Source: Clostridia bacterium
GTDB taxonomy: Bacteria > Bacillota > Clostridia > Oscillospirales > CAG-272
Direction: 5' to 3'
Length of the DNA: 63,094 nucleotides
Assembly: GCA_017547755.1 (NCBI GenBank)
Contig: JAFYOX010000046.1
Span: 1-63,094 of the forward strand
In this document: positions 15,724 to 24,670 of the stretch, one piece after another
How the letters are laid out: each line of letters starts with the position of its first letter
Position numbering within the stretch: the stretch's first letter is position 1
Program-made: the position numbers and the translations under genes
The notes under the pieces: model-generated
Told to the model about the DNA's origin: nothing
Seen by the model: the letters and a program-made list of their open reading frames with translations, nothing else
Databases searched by the model: none

Positions 15724-18700
15724 TTATCTTTCTACAAGAAGAGTTACGATTTCGAAGGGCTTGACGGTCAGCGATACTGCGCCGTTTTCGATGGTGAGTT
15801 CTTCCTGCTTTTCTTCGAGGAGGTTCGTGCGCCATACGTTCTTTGCGCCGTTCAGGGCGATCGTGCAGTTGGTGAGGTTGCGTTCGCATTCGTAGAGACG
15901 GATGACGTATGCGTTTGCGATGTCTTCCGCGTTCTTGACTGCTTCGCAGATCACGTTCGGTGCGGAAACGGAGAAGAGCTTCGGAGCGTTCATCACGCCG
16001 TCAGCCTTGACAACGGGCGTATTCAGAACATATGCCGGCTGAACGACATTGTCCGCGGAGAACGCGCCGACGTGCGGGAGCAGGGAGTAGGTCATGGTGT
16101 GAACGCCCTTGTCGCCGGAGGTATCCGGGCGGCAGCCGCCCTTGTGGAGCGTCAGGCGCATATCGGAGCCTTCCGCGGAAATACCGTACTTGCAGTCGTT
16201 GAGGATGGCAACGCCGTAGCGGTTTTCGGAAAGGTCGGACCACTTGTGGTTGCAGACTTCGAACTTCGCCGCTTCGAGGGAGGTGTTTCTCGTGGTCGGA
16301 CGTTCCACGTGACCGAACTGGATTTCGTTCTTCACGGTGGTCGCACGGATGTTCACGTCAAATCCCGCCTTGAGCAGGTGACGGCGTTCGTTCCAGTCGA
16401 GCTTCATCTGATAATCGATGCGCGGGTCGCCTGCGTAGAAGACGATGTCCACAACGGCAGTCGTTGCACGGCCGATCCTGTAGGTGTTGCGGATACGGTA
16501 TTCGACCGCTCCGTCGGAAACGACTTCGCTGGAAACGAGGTCGGTGACCGCCTTCATCTTGAGGAAGACGTCATCTTCGATTTCCCAGTTGTCGTACGCG
16601 GTCGGCATATCTTCGGCAAGCCAGAGGGTACCGAGGGAAGCGCCGCCGTCGCGCTTGATTTCGCGGTTCACGCGGATGTCAACGAGAGAGGAGATATAGC
16701 CGTTTTCGTCGAACCTGACCTTGTAGTAAGGCGTGGTGAGGACGCCGTCTTCGGTTTCAAAGGTCTTGAAGGCACGGTCGGCGGAAGCCGGTTCGGTAAC
16801 ATCGAAGGTGAGCGTGCCCATTGCGGGAACAATGGCCTGTACGGCGGTCTTCTTGTTGCCGTCGAAGTCGGTGTAGACCTGCGCGGGCTTGCCTGCGATG
16901 CCGATCTCGCCGTCAAATTCGATAACGCCCGCACGGTCGAAGGACAGCGGGTTGTAAACGGAGATCTTGCCGTCCGCCGCTTCGGTCATCTTTGCGGCAT
17001 AAGCGCCGGTGATCTTTGCGGTTTCCGCGAGAAGAGCGCCCATTTCGGCGTATGCGGTTTCGTTGACCTTCGGGATGGAAGTACCCGGCAGGATATCGTG
17101 GAACTGGTTCTTGAGAAGGATCTTGTACAGATCGTCGCGGCGCGCGTTGACTTCTTCGTTCGAGAGAACGTTCATGAGTTCCATCGTCTTCAGCGCGGTT
17201 TCCGCGAGACGGTTGTTCTTCTTGATGTTGTGCATCTGGGTCAGCGTACCGCGGTGGAATTCGAGGTAAAGTTCACCGTCGTAAACGGGAAGCTTTTCGC
17301 GGCGTTCTTCCAGCGTCTGCATATACGCGGATGCGGTGGTCGGACGTACTTCCGGGAGACCTTCCACATCGGTGGTTCTCTTGAGGAATTCGAGCATACC
17401 GTAGGTCGGACCGCCGCCGCCGTCACCGAAGCCGTATGCCGCGAGTCTCTGATTGTTGGACTTCTTGTCGCGGATCTCGCCGACCGCACCCATCAGCGTG
17501 GAAACGTCGGGGATCAGGTGCATCCGGTTGAGGTGGGTAATGACTTCGGAGCCGTCCACACCGCGCCAGCGGAAGGTGTCAGCAGGGAAGACGTTGAGGT
17601 CGTTCCAGCTCATTTTTGTGGTGTAGAAGTACTTGACGCCGGAGCCCTGCATGATCTGCGGGATCGCCGCGTTGTAGCCGAAGGTATCCGGGAGCCAGAA
17701 GGAGTCGGAGCGGTAGCCGAGGTACTTTTCCGTGAAGCGCTGACCGTACAGGAACTGACGGACCATAGCTTCGCCGCCGGTGATGTTGCAGTCGCATTCG
17801 ACCCAGACGCCGCCGTTGGGCTCGTATCTGCCTTCGGCAACGCGCTGCTTGATGCCTTCGAAAATGTCGGGATAATATTCACGCATCCAGTCGAGATGGA
17901 GCGCGGAGGACTGCATGAAGGTGTATTCGGGGTACATTTCCATCAGCGTAAGTGCCTGAGAGTAGGTTCTTGCGCACTTGCGGATGGTTTCGGATACGGG
18001 CCAGAGCCACGCGGTATCCATGTGGGAGTGACCGATCACGCCGATCTTACCGCGGGACGGGTCGCCGTGGGACTTTTCCAGAGCGGGAGCAAGCTTTTCG
18101 CTCATGATCGCGCAGGATTCGCGGATTTCTTCGTCGGAAGCCTGCTGGGGATCCTGAATGAGGTAGGGGAATGCCGCGATCAGGGCTTCGTGAGCCTTCA
18201 TTGCGAGGAAGTTTTCGCCGGGAAGACGTGCCATCTGGAGAACGGTCGCTACATCGAAGAGGTAATCACGGACGACCTTGTCGATCACGCAGAAGCGGAT
18301 GCCGCCGTACGTGCGCTTGTAGTCGGAGGTGTCTTCATCGCGTCCGTAGTTTTCGTACGGCTGAGTGCCCGCGCAGAAATGACCCGCGTAGCATTCGAAC
18401 GCGAGATCGATGGTTTCGCCGGCCTTTGCGGCAGCGTCCACAAACATGAAGGAATGGTCACCGCCGAGGAAACGGTTCTTGGAGTTGATGATGCCGGCAG
18501 GCTTGCCGTTCTTGAAGCAGAGGATTTCAACGGCGTTCACGTCGGGGATCGCACAGAGGATCTCGCCGTCCGCTTCCGCAGGAACGGTGAAGCTGGTCTT
18601 GAGCCAGATATTGGAATATTCGGCACCCCAGACGTAACCGGGCTGAATTTCGGTCATCGCCGCATCATCCGGCGGGAGACGGAGGTGTTCAGCGGTTTCG

Positions 18701-18813
18701 AGTGCGAGAACAGCATCGGTTTTCGCTGTTTTTTTCAGGAGATAACGGGCATAGAGGTTCATGACGGAGTCGAACTTCTGGTATGTCCGGTCGATATAAG
18801 GCTTGTTGTTCAT
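15724..18813 (-). CDS. Alpha-mannosidase, GH38
   Basis: This 1029-aa retaining alpha-mannosidase has the full GH38 plan: the zinc motif HSHMD (262-266) in HSHMDTAWLWP, the nucleophile segment WVECDCN with D341, the DTFGYN motif and a FHDILPGTSIP motif later, then beta-sandwich domains. There is no signal peptide, so it is likely to trim imported oligosaccharides in the cytoplasm. It leads a two-gene operon with the PHP protein, and its promoter is divergent from the ROK kinase. Unlike the 865-aa relative at 6629, it has no cysteine insertion. Confidence 0.95.
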   Translation of the reverse strand: MNNKPYIDRTYQKFDSVMNLYARYLLKKTAKTDAVLALETAEHLRLPPDDAAMTEIQPGYVWGAEYSNIWLKTSFTVPAEADGEILCAIPDVNAVEILCFKNGKPAGIINSKNRFLGGDHSFMFVDAAAKAGETIDLAFECYAGHFCAGTQPYENYGRDEDTSDYKRTYGGIRFCVIDKVVRDYLFDVATVLQMARLPGENFLAMKAHEALIAAFPYLIQDPQQASDEEIRESCAIMSEKLAPALEKSHGDPSRGKIGVIGHSHMDTAWLWPVSETIRKCARTYSQALTLMEMYPEYTFMQSSALHLDWMREYYPDIFEGIKQRVAEGRYEPNGGVWVECDCNITGGEAMVRQFLYGQRFTEKYLGYRSDSFWLPDTFGYNAAIPQIMQGSGVKYFYTTKMSWNDLNVFPADTFRWRGVDGSEVITHLNRMHLIPDVSTLMGAVGEIRDKKSNNQRLAAYGFGDGGGGPTYGMLEFLKRTTDVEGLPEVRPTTASAYMQTLEERREKLPVYDGELYLEFHRGTLTQMHNIKKNNRLAETALKTMELMNVLSNEEVNARRDDLYKILLKNQFHDILPGTSIPKVNETAYAEMGALLAETAKITGAYAAKMTEAADGKISVYNPLSFDRAGVIEFDGEIGIAGKPAQVYTDFDGNKKTAVQAIVPAMGTLTFDVTEPASADRAFKTFETEDGVLTTPYYKVRFDENGYISSLVDIRVNREIKRDGGASLGTLWLAEDMPTAYDNWEIEDDVFLKMKAVTDLVSSEVVSDGAVEYRIRNTYRIGRATTAVVDIVFYAGDPRIDYQMKLDWNERRHLLKAGFDVNIRATTVKNEIQFGHVERPTTRNTSLEAAKFEVCNHKWSDLSENRYGVAILNDCKYGISAEGSDMRLTLHKGGCRPDTSGDKGVHTMTYSLLPHVGAFSADNVVQPAYVLNTPVVKADGVMNAPKLFSVSAPNVICEAVKNAEDIANAYVIRLYECERNLTNCTIALNGAKNVWRTNLLEEKQEELTIENGAVSLTVKPFEIVTLLVER

Positions 18814-18844
18814 GAAAACATCCTTTCATAAATAAGTTGTCACA

Positions 18845-18873
18845 AGTATAGCATATCTGTATATCTTTTTCAA
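18845..18873 (-). promoter_or_regulatory. Alpha-mannosidase promoter
   Basis: On the minus strand, TTGAAA (18873-18868) and TATACT (18850-18845) are separated by 17 bases. It is divergent from the ROK promoter. Confidence 0.7.
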
Positions 18874-18913
18874 GGCATCGCGGCGGAAAAACGGAAAAAT
18901 TGCCGAATCAATC

Positions 18914-18941
18914 TTGACAAACCGCACCGTACGGCTATAAT
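18914..18941 (+). promoter_or_regulatory. ROK kinase operon promoter
   Basis: TTGACA (18914-18919) and TATAAT (18936-18941) are separated by 16 bases. The 80-base leader carries two small hairpins: TGCACC/GGTGCA at 18963-18977, and GGC-GAAA-GCC at 18995-19004. Confidence 0.75.
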
Positions 18942-19031
18942 ATTAATCAAAAGGAAGGGAAGTGCACCTGCGGTGCATGGAAAACTTCGATTTAGGCGAA
19001 AGCCGAAAATAATGCAGATCAGAGGACAGAC

Positions 19032-19976
19032 ATGATGTATTACATGGGATTTGACATCGGCGGAACGAAATGCGCGGTGGTCATCGGGGATGAAGCGGGA
19101 AAGATTCTCGCGAAAACGAAAATTGCCACTACGACGGTAAACGAAACGCTGGAACAGATTTTTGCAATTGCCGAAAGTTATGCGGCGGAATATCATCCGG
19201 TTTCGGTAGGGATCAGCTGCGGCGGTCCGCTCGATCCTGACGAAGGCGTGATCCTTTCGCCGCCGAATCTGCCGGGCTGGGATCACATTGAGATCGTACG
19301 GATGGTAAAAGAGCGTCTGGGACTTCCTGCAGTTCTGTGCAACGACGCGAATGCCTGCGCGCTTGCGGAATGGCGTTACGGTGCAGGGCAGGGCTCGAAG
19401 AACATGGTCTTCCTGACCTTTGGTACGGGCCTTGGCGCGGGGATCATCATCGACGGTAAGATCTACAACGGCGCAAACGGAAACGCCGGAGAAGTCGGCC
19501 ATATCCGTCTCGACCGGTTCGGACCGGTCGGCTACGGCAAGCGCGGATCGTTCGAAGGCTTCGCAAGCGGCGGCGGTATTGCCCAGCTTGGGAAAACGGC
19601 AGTTGTCGAAAAACTGCAGGCAGGCAAAACGACCGCCTACTGCCGTTCGTTTGACGAACTGGAATCCGTAACGGCAAAGAGCATCGCGGAAGCGGCGGAT
19701 GCCGGGGATGAAACTGCGCTCGAAGTATACGGCCTCTGCGCGGAAATGCTCGGATATGGTCTGTCGATCCTCGTCGACATCCTCAATCCCGAGGTGATCG
19801 TGATCGGCTCGATCTTCCAGCGGTCGGCGCATCTTCTCCGTGACCGTATGGACGAGATCATGCGTGCGGAATGCCTCCCGATCTCCTACGAAGCCGTCCG
19901 CGTCGTTCCTGCGGCGCTCGCCGAAGATCTCGGCGACAAGGCGGCTCTCGCTCTGGCGCAGTCGGTCGGGGAATAA
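19032..19976 (+). CDS. ROK-family sugar kinase lacking zinc cysteines
   Basis: The protein of 314 aa contains the ATP-binding FDIGGTKCAVVI near the N-terminus, the substrate loop NDANACALAEW, the GTGLGAGI phosphate motif and GEVGHIRL with the expected His. ROK proteins normally coordinate zinc through a CxCGxxGCxE motif. Here the segment reads VGYGKRGSFE, so all cysteines are gone. It probably phosphorylates a hexose such as glucose or mannose released by the divergent alpha-mannosidase. No DNA-binding domain is present, so it is a kinase, not a repressor. AGAGGA lies just before the ATG. It is 51 bases before the GmhA-like gene. Confidence 0.88.
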   Translation: MMYYMGFDIGGTKCAVVIGDEAGKILAKTKIATTTVNETLEQIFAIAESYAAEYHPVSVGISCGGPLDPDEGVILSPPNLPGWDHIEIVRMVKERLGLPAVLCNDANACALAEWRYGAGQGSKNMVFLTFGTGLGAGIIIDGKIYNGANGNAGEVGHIRLDRFGPVGYGKRGSFEGFASGGGIAQLGKTAVVEKLQAGKTTAYCRSFDELESVTAKSIAEAADAGDETALEVYGLCAEMLGYGLSILVDILNPEVIVIGSIFQRSAHLLRDRMDEIMRAECLPISYEAVRVVPAALAEDLGDKAALALAQSVGE

Positions 19977-20027
19977 ATACTGCTTCAAGCGAAAATAGGC
20001 AGATGTATAAAATAAGAAAGTGAAGGT

Positions 20028-20672
20028 ATGAAACGAAATATGGAAACGATCCATGAACTTACTTCCAGATATCCGGGACTTGCCGGATGCGCGGCAGCTG
20101 TCGAAAATGCGGCGGCAATGCTGATCGACGCTTATAAGAACGGTCACGCGCTGTACACCTGCGGCAACGGCGGCAGTGCGGCGGATGCGGATCACATCGT
20201 CGGCGAGCTGATGAAGGGATTCCTGAAGAAGCGTCCCGTGAATGCGGAATTCCGCGCGAAGCTTGCGGAAGCGTATCCGGAACAGGCGGAATTTCTCGCG
20301 GACAATCTCCAGTGCGGACTTCCGGCGGTATCGCTTCACTCGCAGTCGGCACTCCTGACCGCTTTTGCGAACGATGTTGATGCATCCATGATGTACGCTC
20401 AGACCCTCTTCGCGCTCGGCAGAACGGATGATATCCTGATTGCCATCAGCACCTCCGGCAACTCGAAGAACGTCGTGAACGCCGCGAAGATCGCAAAGAT
20501 GATCGGTGTGAAGGTGATCGCCCTCACCGGCGCAAAGCCCTGCGCGCTGGACGCGCTGGCGGACTGCATCATCCACGTCGGCGATACGGAGACCTACCGT
20601 GTGCAGGAACTGCACCTGCCGGTATATCACTGGCTGTGCGCTCGGGTAGAAGAGGAGTTTTATCAGGAATAA
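20028..20672 (+). CDS. GmhA-like SIS-domain phosphosugar isomerase
   Basis: The 214-aa SIS protein carries the CGNGGSAADADHIVGEL motif (residues 45-61) of the phosphoheptose isomerase GmhA family and the AISTSGNSKNVVNA substrate loop. GmhA converts sedoheptulose 7-phosphate to D-glycero-manno-heptose 7-phosphate. Some Gram-positive bacteria use heptose or related steps for surface glycans. It follows the ROK kinase, so the pair may act on the same phosphosugar. The exact substrate is unknown. Confidence 0.85.
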   Translation: MKRNMETIHELTSRYPGLAGCAAAVENAAAMLIDAYKNGHALYTCGNGGSAADADHIVGELMKGFLKKRPVNAEFRAKLAEAYPEQAEFLADNLQCGLPAVSLHSQSALLTAFANDVDASMMYAQTLFALGRTDDILIAISTSGNSKNVVNAAKIAKMIGVKVIALTGAKPCALDALADCIIHVGDTETYRVQELHLPVYHWLCARVEEEFYQE

Positions 20673-20706
20673 CCGTATTTCGGCAGATGACTAAAAAACG
20701 AAAAAG

Positions 20707-20731
20707 GCCGTGTATCGAAAAAATACACGGC
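20707..20731. terminator. Terminator downstream of the GmhA-like gene
   Basis: Nine-bp arms GCCGTGTAT (20707-20715) and ATACACGGC (20723-20731) have A/T-rich flanks on both sides. It also serves the convergent PAP2 gene. Confidence 0.75.
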
Positions 20732-20739
20732 TTCTTTCG

Positions 20740-21387
20740 TTAATCAAGCCCGCTGACGGCGGAATACAGCAGGACGAGTCCGGCGCTGAGCAGAATTCCA
20801 CCGACGATATCGGAAAACCAGTGTACGCCCGACAGGAGTCTGCCGATGACCATAAAGGCGGTAAAAAGCGCGATCGCCGTAACCGAACATTGACGGAAAA
20901 CGCGGTTGCGTATGCGGCAGCGAAACTGCATGGCGGCGGTCGGCATCACGCAAAGTGCAAGCATGGTGGTGGACGACGGATAGGAGACTTCCAGTATCCC
21001 TTCGATCAGAACCGGACGGAAGTTGACGGCGAAGATCTCGAAGAAACCGTAGAACGCCATCACAAGCAGGTAAAATCCGCCGAGGAGAAGGATGTCGTGA
21101 TCGACCGACCGCAGGCTTTTCCGGCGGATCCACTGTGTGAGCCCGAGCACGGCAAAGCAAAAAACAACGCCGAGCGGGATCAGACCGAGCCAGTCCGTGA
21201 CGGTATAAAGGGACATCCGGACACCGGTGAGACGGTGTACAAATCCGTTCAGCGCGGCGAATCCGACGGCGGATCCCTCCGGTCCGATCGCCTGAACATC
21301 CATGAACCGGACGGCGGCTGTCCAGACTGCAAACGCCGCGAGAAGACCGGCGGCGAGACAGAATTTTGTTTGTTTTTTCGTTTTCAA
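20740..21387 (-). CDS. PAP2-family membrane phosphatase-like protein
   Basis: The protein, about 215 aa, has five or six membrane segments and PAP2 motifs 2 and 3: SYPSSTTM and GRLLSGVHWFSDIVGG. Motif 1 is eroded: RP is present in VNFRP, but the Lys seven residues earlier is replaced by Glu. Family members remove phosphate from lipids such as undecaprenyl pyrophosphate or phosphatidic acid. No ATG fits the start. A TTG at 21387 with AGAGGGGGGA upstream is the best choice; the frame extends to another TTG at 21414. Confidence 0.75.
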   Translation of the reverse strand: MKTKKQTKFCLAAGLLAAFAVWTAAVRFMDVQAIGPEGSAVGFAALNGFVHRLTGVRMSLYTVTDWLGLIPLGVVFCFAVLGLTQWIRRKSLRSVDHDILLLGGFYLLVMAFYGFFEIFAVNFRPVLIEGILEVSYPSSTTMLALCVMPTAAMQFRCRIRNRVFRQCSVTAIALFTAFMVIGRLLSGVHWFSDIVGGILLSAGLVLLYSAVSGLD

Positions 21388-21503
21388 TTTCAGAGTTCCC
21401 CCCTCTTGTATCAATGGAAATTCGGCTTGCGCCCGGAACCATTGTACGGGGAGTCGGCGGAAAACGCAAGAAACGCGCCGTCACAGCCGTGATACGAAGC
21501 GTG

Positions 21504-22088
21504 TCACGGCTTTTTTATGAGGAAAAACGCCTTGACCGCCAGCAGAAGGAACAGAAACGCGGCGGCATAAGGCTGGGGACTGAGGATGAAAACAAGCATC
21601 CCGGCGGCATTCAGCGAAAGCGAGAGCCGGACGGGAACATGGTCGGACGGAGAGAGAAACATCAGTACCCCTGCGGCAGTCATTCCGGCGAGGACGCCGA
21701 AATAGACTCCGTGGATCAGCGGCGAGATTCCGGTCAGCGTGAGCAGGGAGACGCCGCGGATCCCTTCGCCGGAAACCTGCCCGAAGAACGGCAGAAAAAG
21801 AAGCAGCACGGCGCTCAGATCCAGCAGAGCAAAGGTCCGCCGGCGGAACGGAGGGGATTCCGGTTCTGTTTTTTCTTCTTCGGCGGGGGTATCGCTGTCC
21901 GACAGAAGGTCGTCGATCGTCACGGAAAAAAATTCCGCGACCCGCTTCAGCGAATCGATGTTCGGGTATCCTCTGCCGGACTCCCATTTGGAGACGGCTG
22001 TCCGCGACACATAGAGCGACTCCGCGAGCTGTTCCTGCGTGAGACCTTTCCGTTTTCTTAATTCCTGTAATTTTTCATTGAATTCCAT
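21504..22088 (-). CDS. XRE-family regulator with membrane C-terminus
   Basis: The 194-aa protein begins with a Cro/CI helix-turn-helix (residues 6-60: LRKRKGLTQEQLAESLYVSRTAVSKWESGRGYP). A charged linker leads to four or five predicted membrane helices from about residue 84 to the C-terminus. Such proteins are membrane-anchored regulators that may sense envelope state. The stop codon lies within a hairpin at about 21488-21512. It is 89 bases upstream of the PAP2 gene on the same strand, so a shared transcript is possible. Confidence 0.85.
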   Translation of the reverse strand: MEFNEKLQELRKRKGLTQEQLAESLYVSRTAVSKWESGRGYPNIDSLKRVAEFFSVTIDDLLSDSDTPAEEEKTEPESPPFRRRTFALLDLSAVLLLFLPFFGQVSGEGIRGVSLLTLTGISPLIHGVYFGVLAGMTAAGVLMFLSPSDHVPVRLSLSLNAAGMLVFILSPQPYAAAFLFLLLAVKAFFLIKKP

Positions 22089-22114
22089 ATATATTTCCGG
22101 AAAAACAGCAAAAA

Positions 22115-22140
22115 ACGCCCGAAAAAGCCTTCGGACGTTT
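22115..22140 (-). terminator. Terminator of the 2-oxoacid oxidoreductase operon
   Basis: Ten-bp arms (22115-22124 and 22131-22140) contain one G-U pair when read on the minus strand, with a run of T after it. It separates the operon from the XRE gene. Confidence 0.8.
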
Positions 22141-22149
22141 TTATTTTCA

Positions 22150-22686
22150 TTAGCCTTCGTAAGTATAGCCGAGTTCGAGAGCCTTCTTGTTCTTTTCGAT
22201 CAGCGCCGCCTTGGTCGCGGGGATGCTGGATACGAGGAAGTTCGTGAATGCTTCGTAATCGAAGATACCGGTTTCCTTGAGGATCTTGCCGAGGATGATG
22301 ACGTTTGCGAAGCCGCCGAGACCGTTTTCGTTTGCGAGACCGGTTGCGGGGATGTAGACCGCCTTGATGTCGGTGCGTTCGGTCTTCTTGTCAACGAGGG
22401 TGGAGTCGCAGAAAATGATGCCGCCTGCCTTTACCTTCGGTTCGAACTTGTCGTAGGACGGGAGGTTCATGGCGATGAGAAGGTCGGGATTCGATACGCT
22501 CGGGGAACCGATTTCTTCATCGGAAACGATGACGGTGCAGTTGGAAGTACCGCCGCGCATTTCGGGACCGTAAGAGGGAAGGAAGGTTACATTCTTGTCC
22601 ATGTACATACCGGTCTTTGCCATCTGCTTGCCGGAGAACTGGATACCCTGACCGCCGGAACCGGCGAAAATCATAGTCGTAGTCAT
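22150..22686 (-). CDS. 2-oxoacid:ferredoxin oxidoreductase, gamma subunit
   Basis: The 178-aa gamma subunit starts [19 protein letters not shown], the conserved glycine loop, and has the [13 protein letters not shown] motif. With alpha, beta and ferredoxin subunits it forms the enzyme that oxidises a 2-oxoacid (2-oxoisovalerate or 2-oxoglutarate) to acyl-CoA and reduced ferredoxin. The ATG at 22686 comes one base after the beta-subunit stop, so the two are translationally coupled. The longer frame from 22698 would overlap the beta gene. Confidence 0.92.
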   Translation of the reverse strand: MTTTMIFAGSGGQGIQFSGKQMAKTGMYMDKNVTFLPSYGPEMRGGTSNCTVIVSDEEIGSPSVSNPDLLIAMNLPSYDKFEPKVKAGGIIFCDSTLVDKKTERTDIKAVYIPATGLANENGLGGFANVIILGKILKETGIFDYEAFTNFLVSSIPATKAALIEKNKKALELGYTYEG

Positions 22687-22687
22687 C

Positions 22688-23443
22688 TTATTCACCATCC
22701 TTTACAGCTTCGGTATCCTTGTAGGTGCCGAGCGGGTAGTAAGGCATCATGTTGTCGCGGAGCCACTGAAGAGCGTCCGTCGGAGAGAGACCCCAGTTGG
22801 TCGGGCAGGTGGAGAGAACTTCAACGATGGAGAAGCCCTTGCCGTCGATCTGGTTCTGGAACGCCTTCTTGATCGCCTTCTTAGCGGCGATGACGTTCTT
22901 CGGGCAGTCAACGGAAACGCGGGCTGCGAGCGCTACGCCGTCAAGGGTTGCGAGCATTTCGCAGACACGGATGGGGCTGCCTTGGATCTTGCGGCTTCTG
23001 CCGTACGGAGAGGTGGTGGTTACCTGACCCGGAAGGGTGGTGGGAGCCATCTGACCGCCGGTCATACCGTAGATACAGTTGTTGATGAAGATAACGGTGA
23101 TGTTTTCACCGCGGGTCGCCGCGTGAACGGTTTCTGCGGTACCGATCGCCGCAAGGTCACCGTCGCCCTGGTAGGTGAATACGTTCAGTTCGGGATGGGT
23201 TCTCTTGACGCCGGTCGCAACGGCCGGAGCACGGCCGTGTGCCGCCTGGATCATGTCGCAGTCGAAGTAGTTGTATGCGAATACGGAACATCCGACGGGA
23301 GCAACGCCGACAGTGGATTCCTGCAGACCCAGCTCATCGATTACTTCCGCAACGAGACGATGAACGATCCCGTGTGTGCAGCCGGGGCAGTAGTGCAGCG
23401 GCACATCTGCCAGCGCCTGCGGTCTATCAAATACAGTTTTCAT
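22688..23443 (-). CDS. 2-oxoacid:ferredoxin oxidoreductase, beta subunit
   Basis: This 251-aa thiamine diphosphate-binding subunit has the CPGCTHG motif (residues 19-25), a GDGDLAAIG metal/TPP motif (94-102) and FINNCIYGMTGGQ. These are typical of KorB/VorB-type enzymes. The length matches beta subunits without the ferredoxin domain. A 150-base gap separates it from the alpha gene, and that gap contains a palindromic repeat element; every other spacing in this operon is short. Confidence 0.93.
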   Translation of the reverse strand: MKTVFDRPQALADVPLHYCPGCTHGIVHRLVAEVIDELGLQESTVGVAPVGCSVFAYNYFDCDMIQAAHGRAPAVATGVKRTHPELNVFTYQGDGDLAAIGTAETVHAATRGENITVIFINNCIYGMTGGQMAPTTLPGQVTTTSPYGRSRKIQGSPIRVCEMLATLDGVALAARVSVDCPKNVIAAKKAIKKAFQNQIDGKGFSIVEVLSTCPTNWGLSPTDALQWLRDNMMPYYPLGTYKDTEAVKDGE

Positions 23444-23464
23444 GTTATATCCTTTCTTTTTCTT

Positions 23465-23548
23465 GGGGAAACCTTTTTAAGGAAAAGGTTTTCCCGACTT
23501 GCTTTAGCAAGTCGGAACCATACCCCTTTCCAAACCTTATTCAAACAG
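23465..23548 (-). repeat. Palindromic intergenic element, copy B (in the kor operon)
   Basis: On the minus strand the order matches copy F: a GGAAAGGGGT-type left module (23548-23515), a hairpin with 8-bp arms CGACTTGC (23507-23514 with 23495-23502), then a near-perfect A/G and T/C palindrome (about 23465-23494). It lies between the alpha and beta genes and must be transcribed with them. Confidence 0.75.
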
Positions 23549-23593
23549 GGGATTGGATGAGGTTGGGTGCAAATCTATAATTCGGAAAATAAT

Positions 23594-24655
23594 TTACAGA
23601 GTTTCGGCGAGCTTTTTGGTTTCCGCGATAACTTCTTCAACGGACGGGATAACGCCGCCGGTGCGTCCGAAGAAGTGAACGGGCTTCTTGCCGTTGACAG
23701 CGAGTCGTACGTCGTCGACCATCTGACCCATGGACATTTCGACGGAGAGGAATGCCTTCGTCTTGTCTGCGAGTTCGCCGAGGATCTTCTTCGGGAACGG
23801 CCAGAGGGTGATGGGACGGAGAAGACCGACCTTGAGACCGGCTTCACGGAGTTCACCTATCGCGCTCTTGCAGATACGCGCGGTGATACCGAAGGCAACG
23901 AGGACGATGTCCGCGTCGTCGGTCATGTATTCTTCGTACTTGACTTCGTTTTCTTCGAGGAGCGCATAGCGTTCGTAACGTTCGAGTACGGTATTTTCAA
24001 GGACATTCGGGTCGATGTAGAGGGAGTTGACGATGTTTCTTGCGCGCTTGCCTCCCATACCGTTGGTTGCCCAGGTCTTTTCGGGAGTTTCGCGCTTCGG
24101 GAACGCTTCAAAGTCTACGGGTTCCATCATCTGACCGAGAGCGCCGTCCGCGAGAAGCATAGCGGGCATACGGTAGATATCCGCAAGGTCAAACGCTTCT
24201 GCGGTGAGGGATGCCATTTCCTGAACGGAAGAGGGAGCGAGAACGATCAGACGGAGGTCGCCGTGACCGACGCCGCGGGTCGCCTGATAGTAGTCGGACT
24301 GGGACGGCTGGATACCGCCGAGACCCGGGCCGCCGCGCTGTACGTTGACGATGAGGCAGGGCAGGTCGCATCCGGCGATGTAGGAGATGCCTTCGCTCTT
24401 GAGCGCGATCCCGGGGGAAGAGGAAGACGTCATTGCACGGGAACCGGTCGCAGCGGCGCCCATGAGCATATTGATGGCGGCAACTTCACTTTCCGCCTGC
24501 AGGCAGAGACCGCCGACCTTGGGCATGCGCTTTGCCATATATTCCGAAATTTCGGTCTGAGGGGTGATCGGATAACCGAAGAAATGGAGACAACCGGCAG
24601 AGATCGCCGCTTCGGCGATGGCTTCGTTGCCCTTCATTAAAACTTTCTTAGCCAT
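23594..24655 (-). CDS. 2-oxoacid:ferredoxin oxidoreductase, alpha subunit (VorB/KorA-like)
   Basis: The 353-aa alpha subunit contains FFGYPITPQTEISEYMA near the N-terminus, an EVAAINMLMGAAATGSRAMTSSSSPG segment and the VNVQRGGPGLGG motif. The N-terminal gamma domain found in fused enzymes is absent, so it needs the separate gamma gene downstream. It follows the ferredoxin by 15 bases. The organism would use it in branched-chain or 2-oxoglutarate oxidation or, in reverse, for acid synthesis. Substrate choice is not certain. Confidence 0.93.
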   Translation of the reverse strand: MAKKVLMKGNEAIAEAAISAGCLHFFGYPITPQTEISEYMAKRMPKVGGLCLQAESEVAAINMLMGAAATGSRAMTSSSSPGIALKSEGISYIAGCDLPCLIVNVQRGGPGLGGIQPSQSDYYQATRGVGHGDLRLIVLAPSSVQEMASLTAEAFDLADIYRMPAMLLADGALGQMMEPVDFEAFPKRETPEKTWATNGMGGKRARNIVNSLYIDPNVLENTVLERYERYALLEENEVKYEEYMTDDADIVLVAFGITARICKSAIGELREAGLKVGLLRPITLWPFPKKILGELADKTKAFLSVEMSMGQMVDDVRLAVNGKKPVHFFGRTGGVIPSVEEVIAETKKLAETL

Positions 24656-24670
24656 TAGAAACCTCCAAAA

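Noticed and set aside
15691-18831. 1046-codon plus-strand frame opposite the alpha-mannosidase
   Set aside because: It is a by-product of codon bias in the GH38 gene, which has complete catalytic motifs on the other strand.
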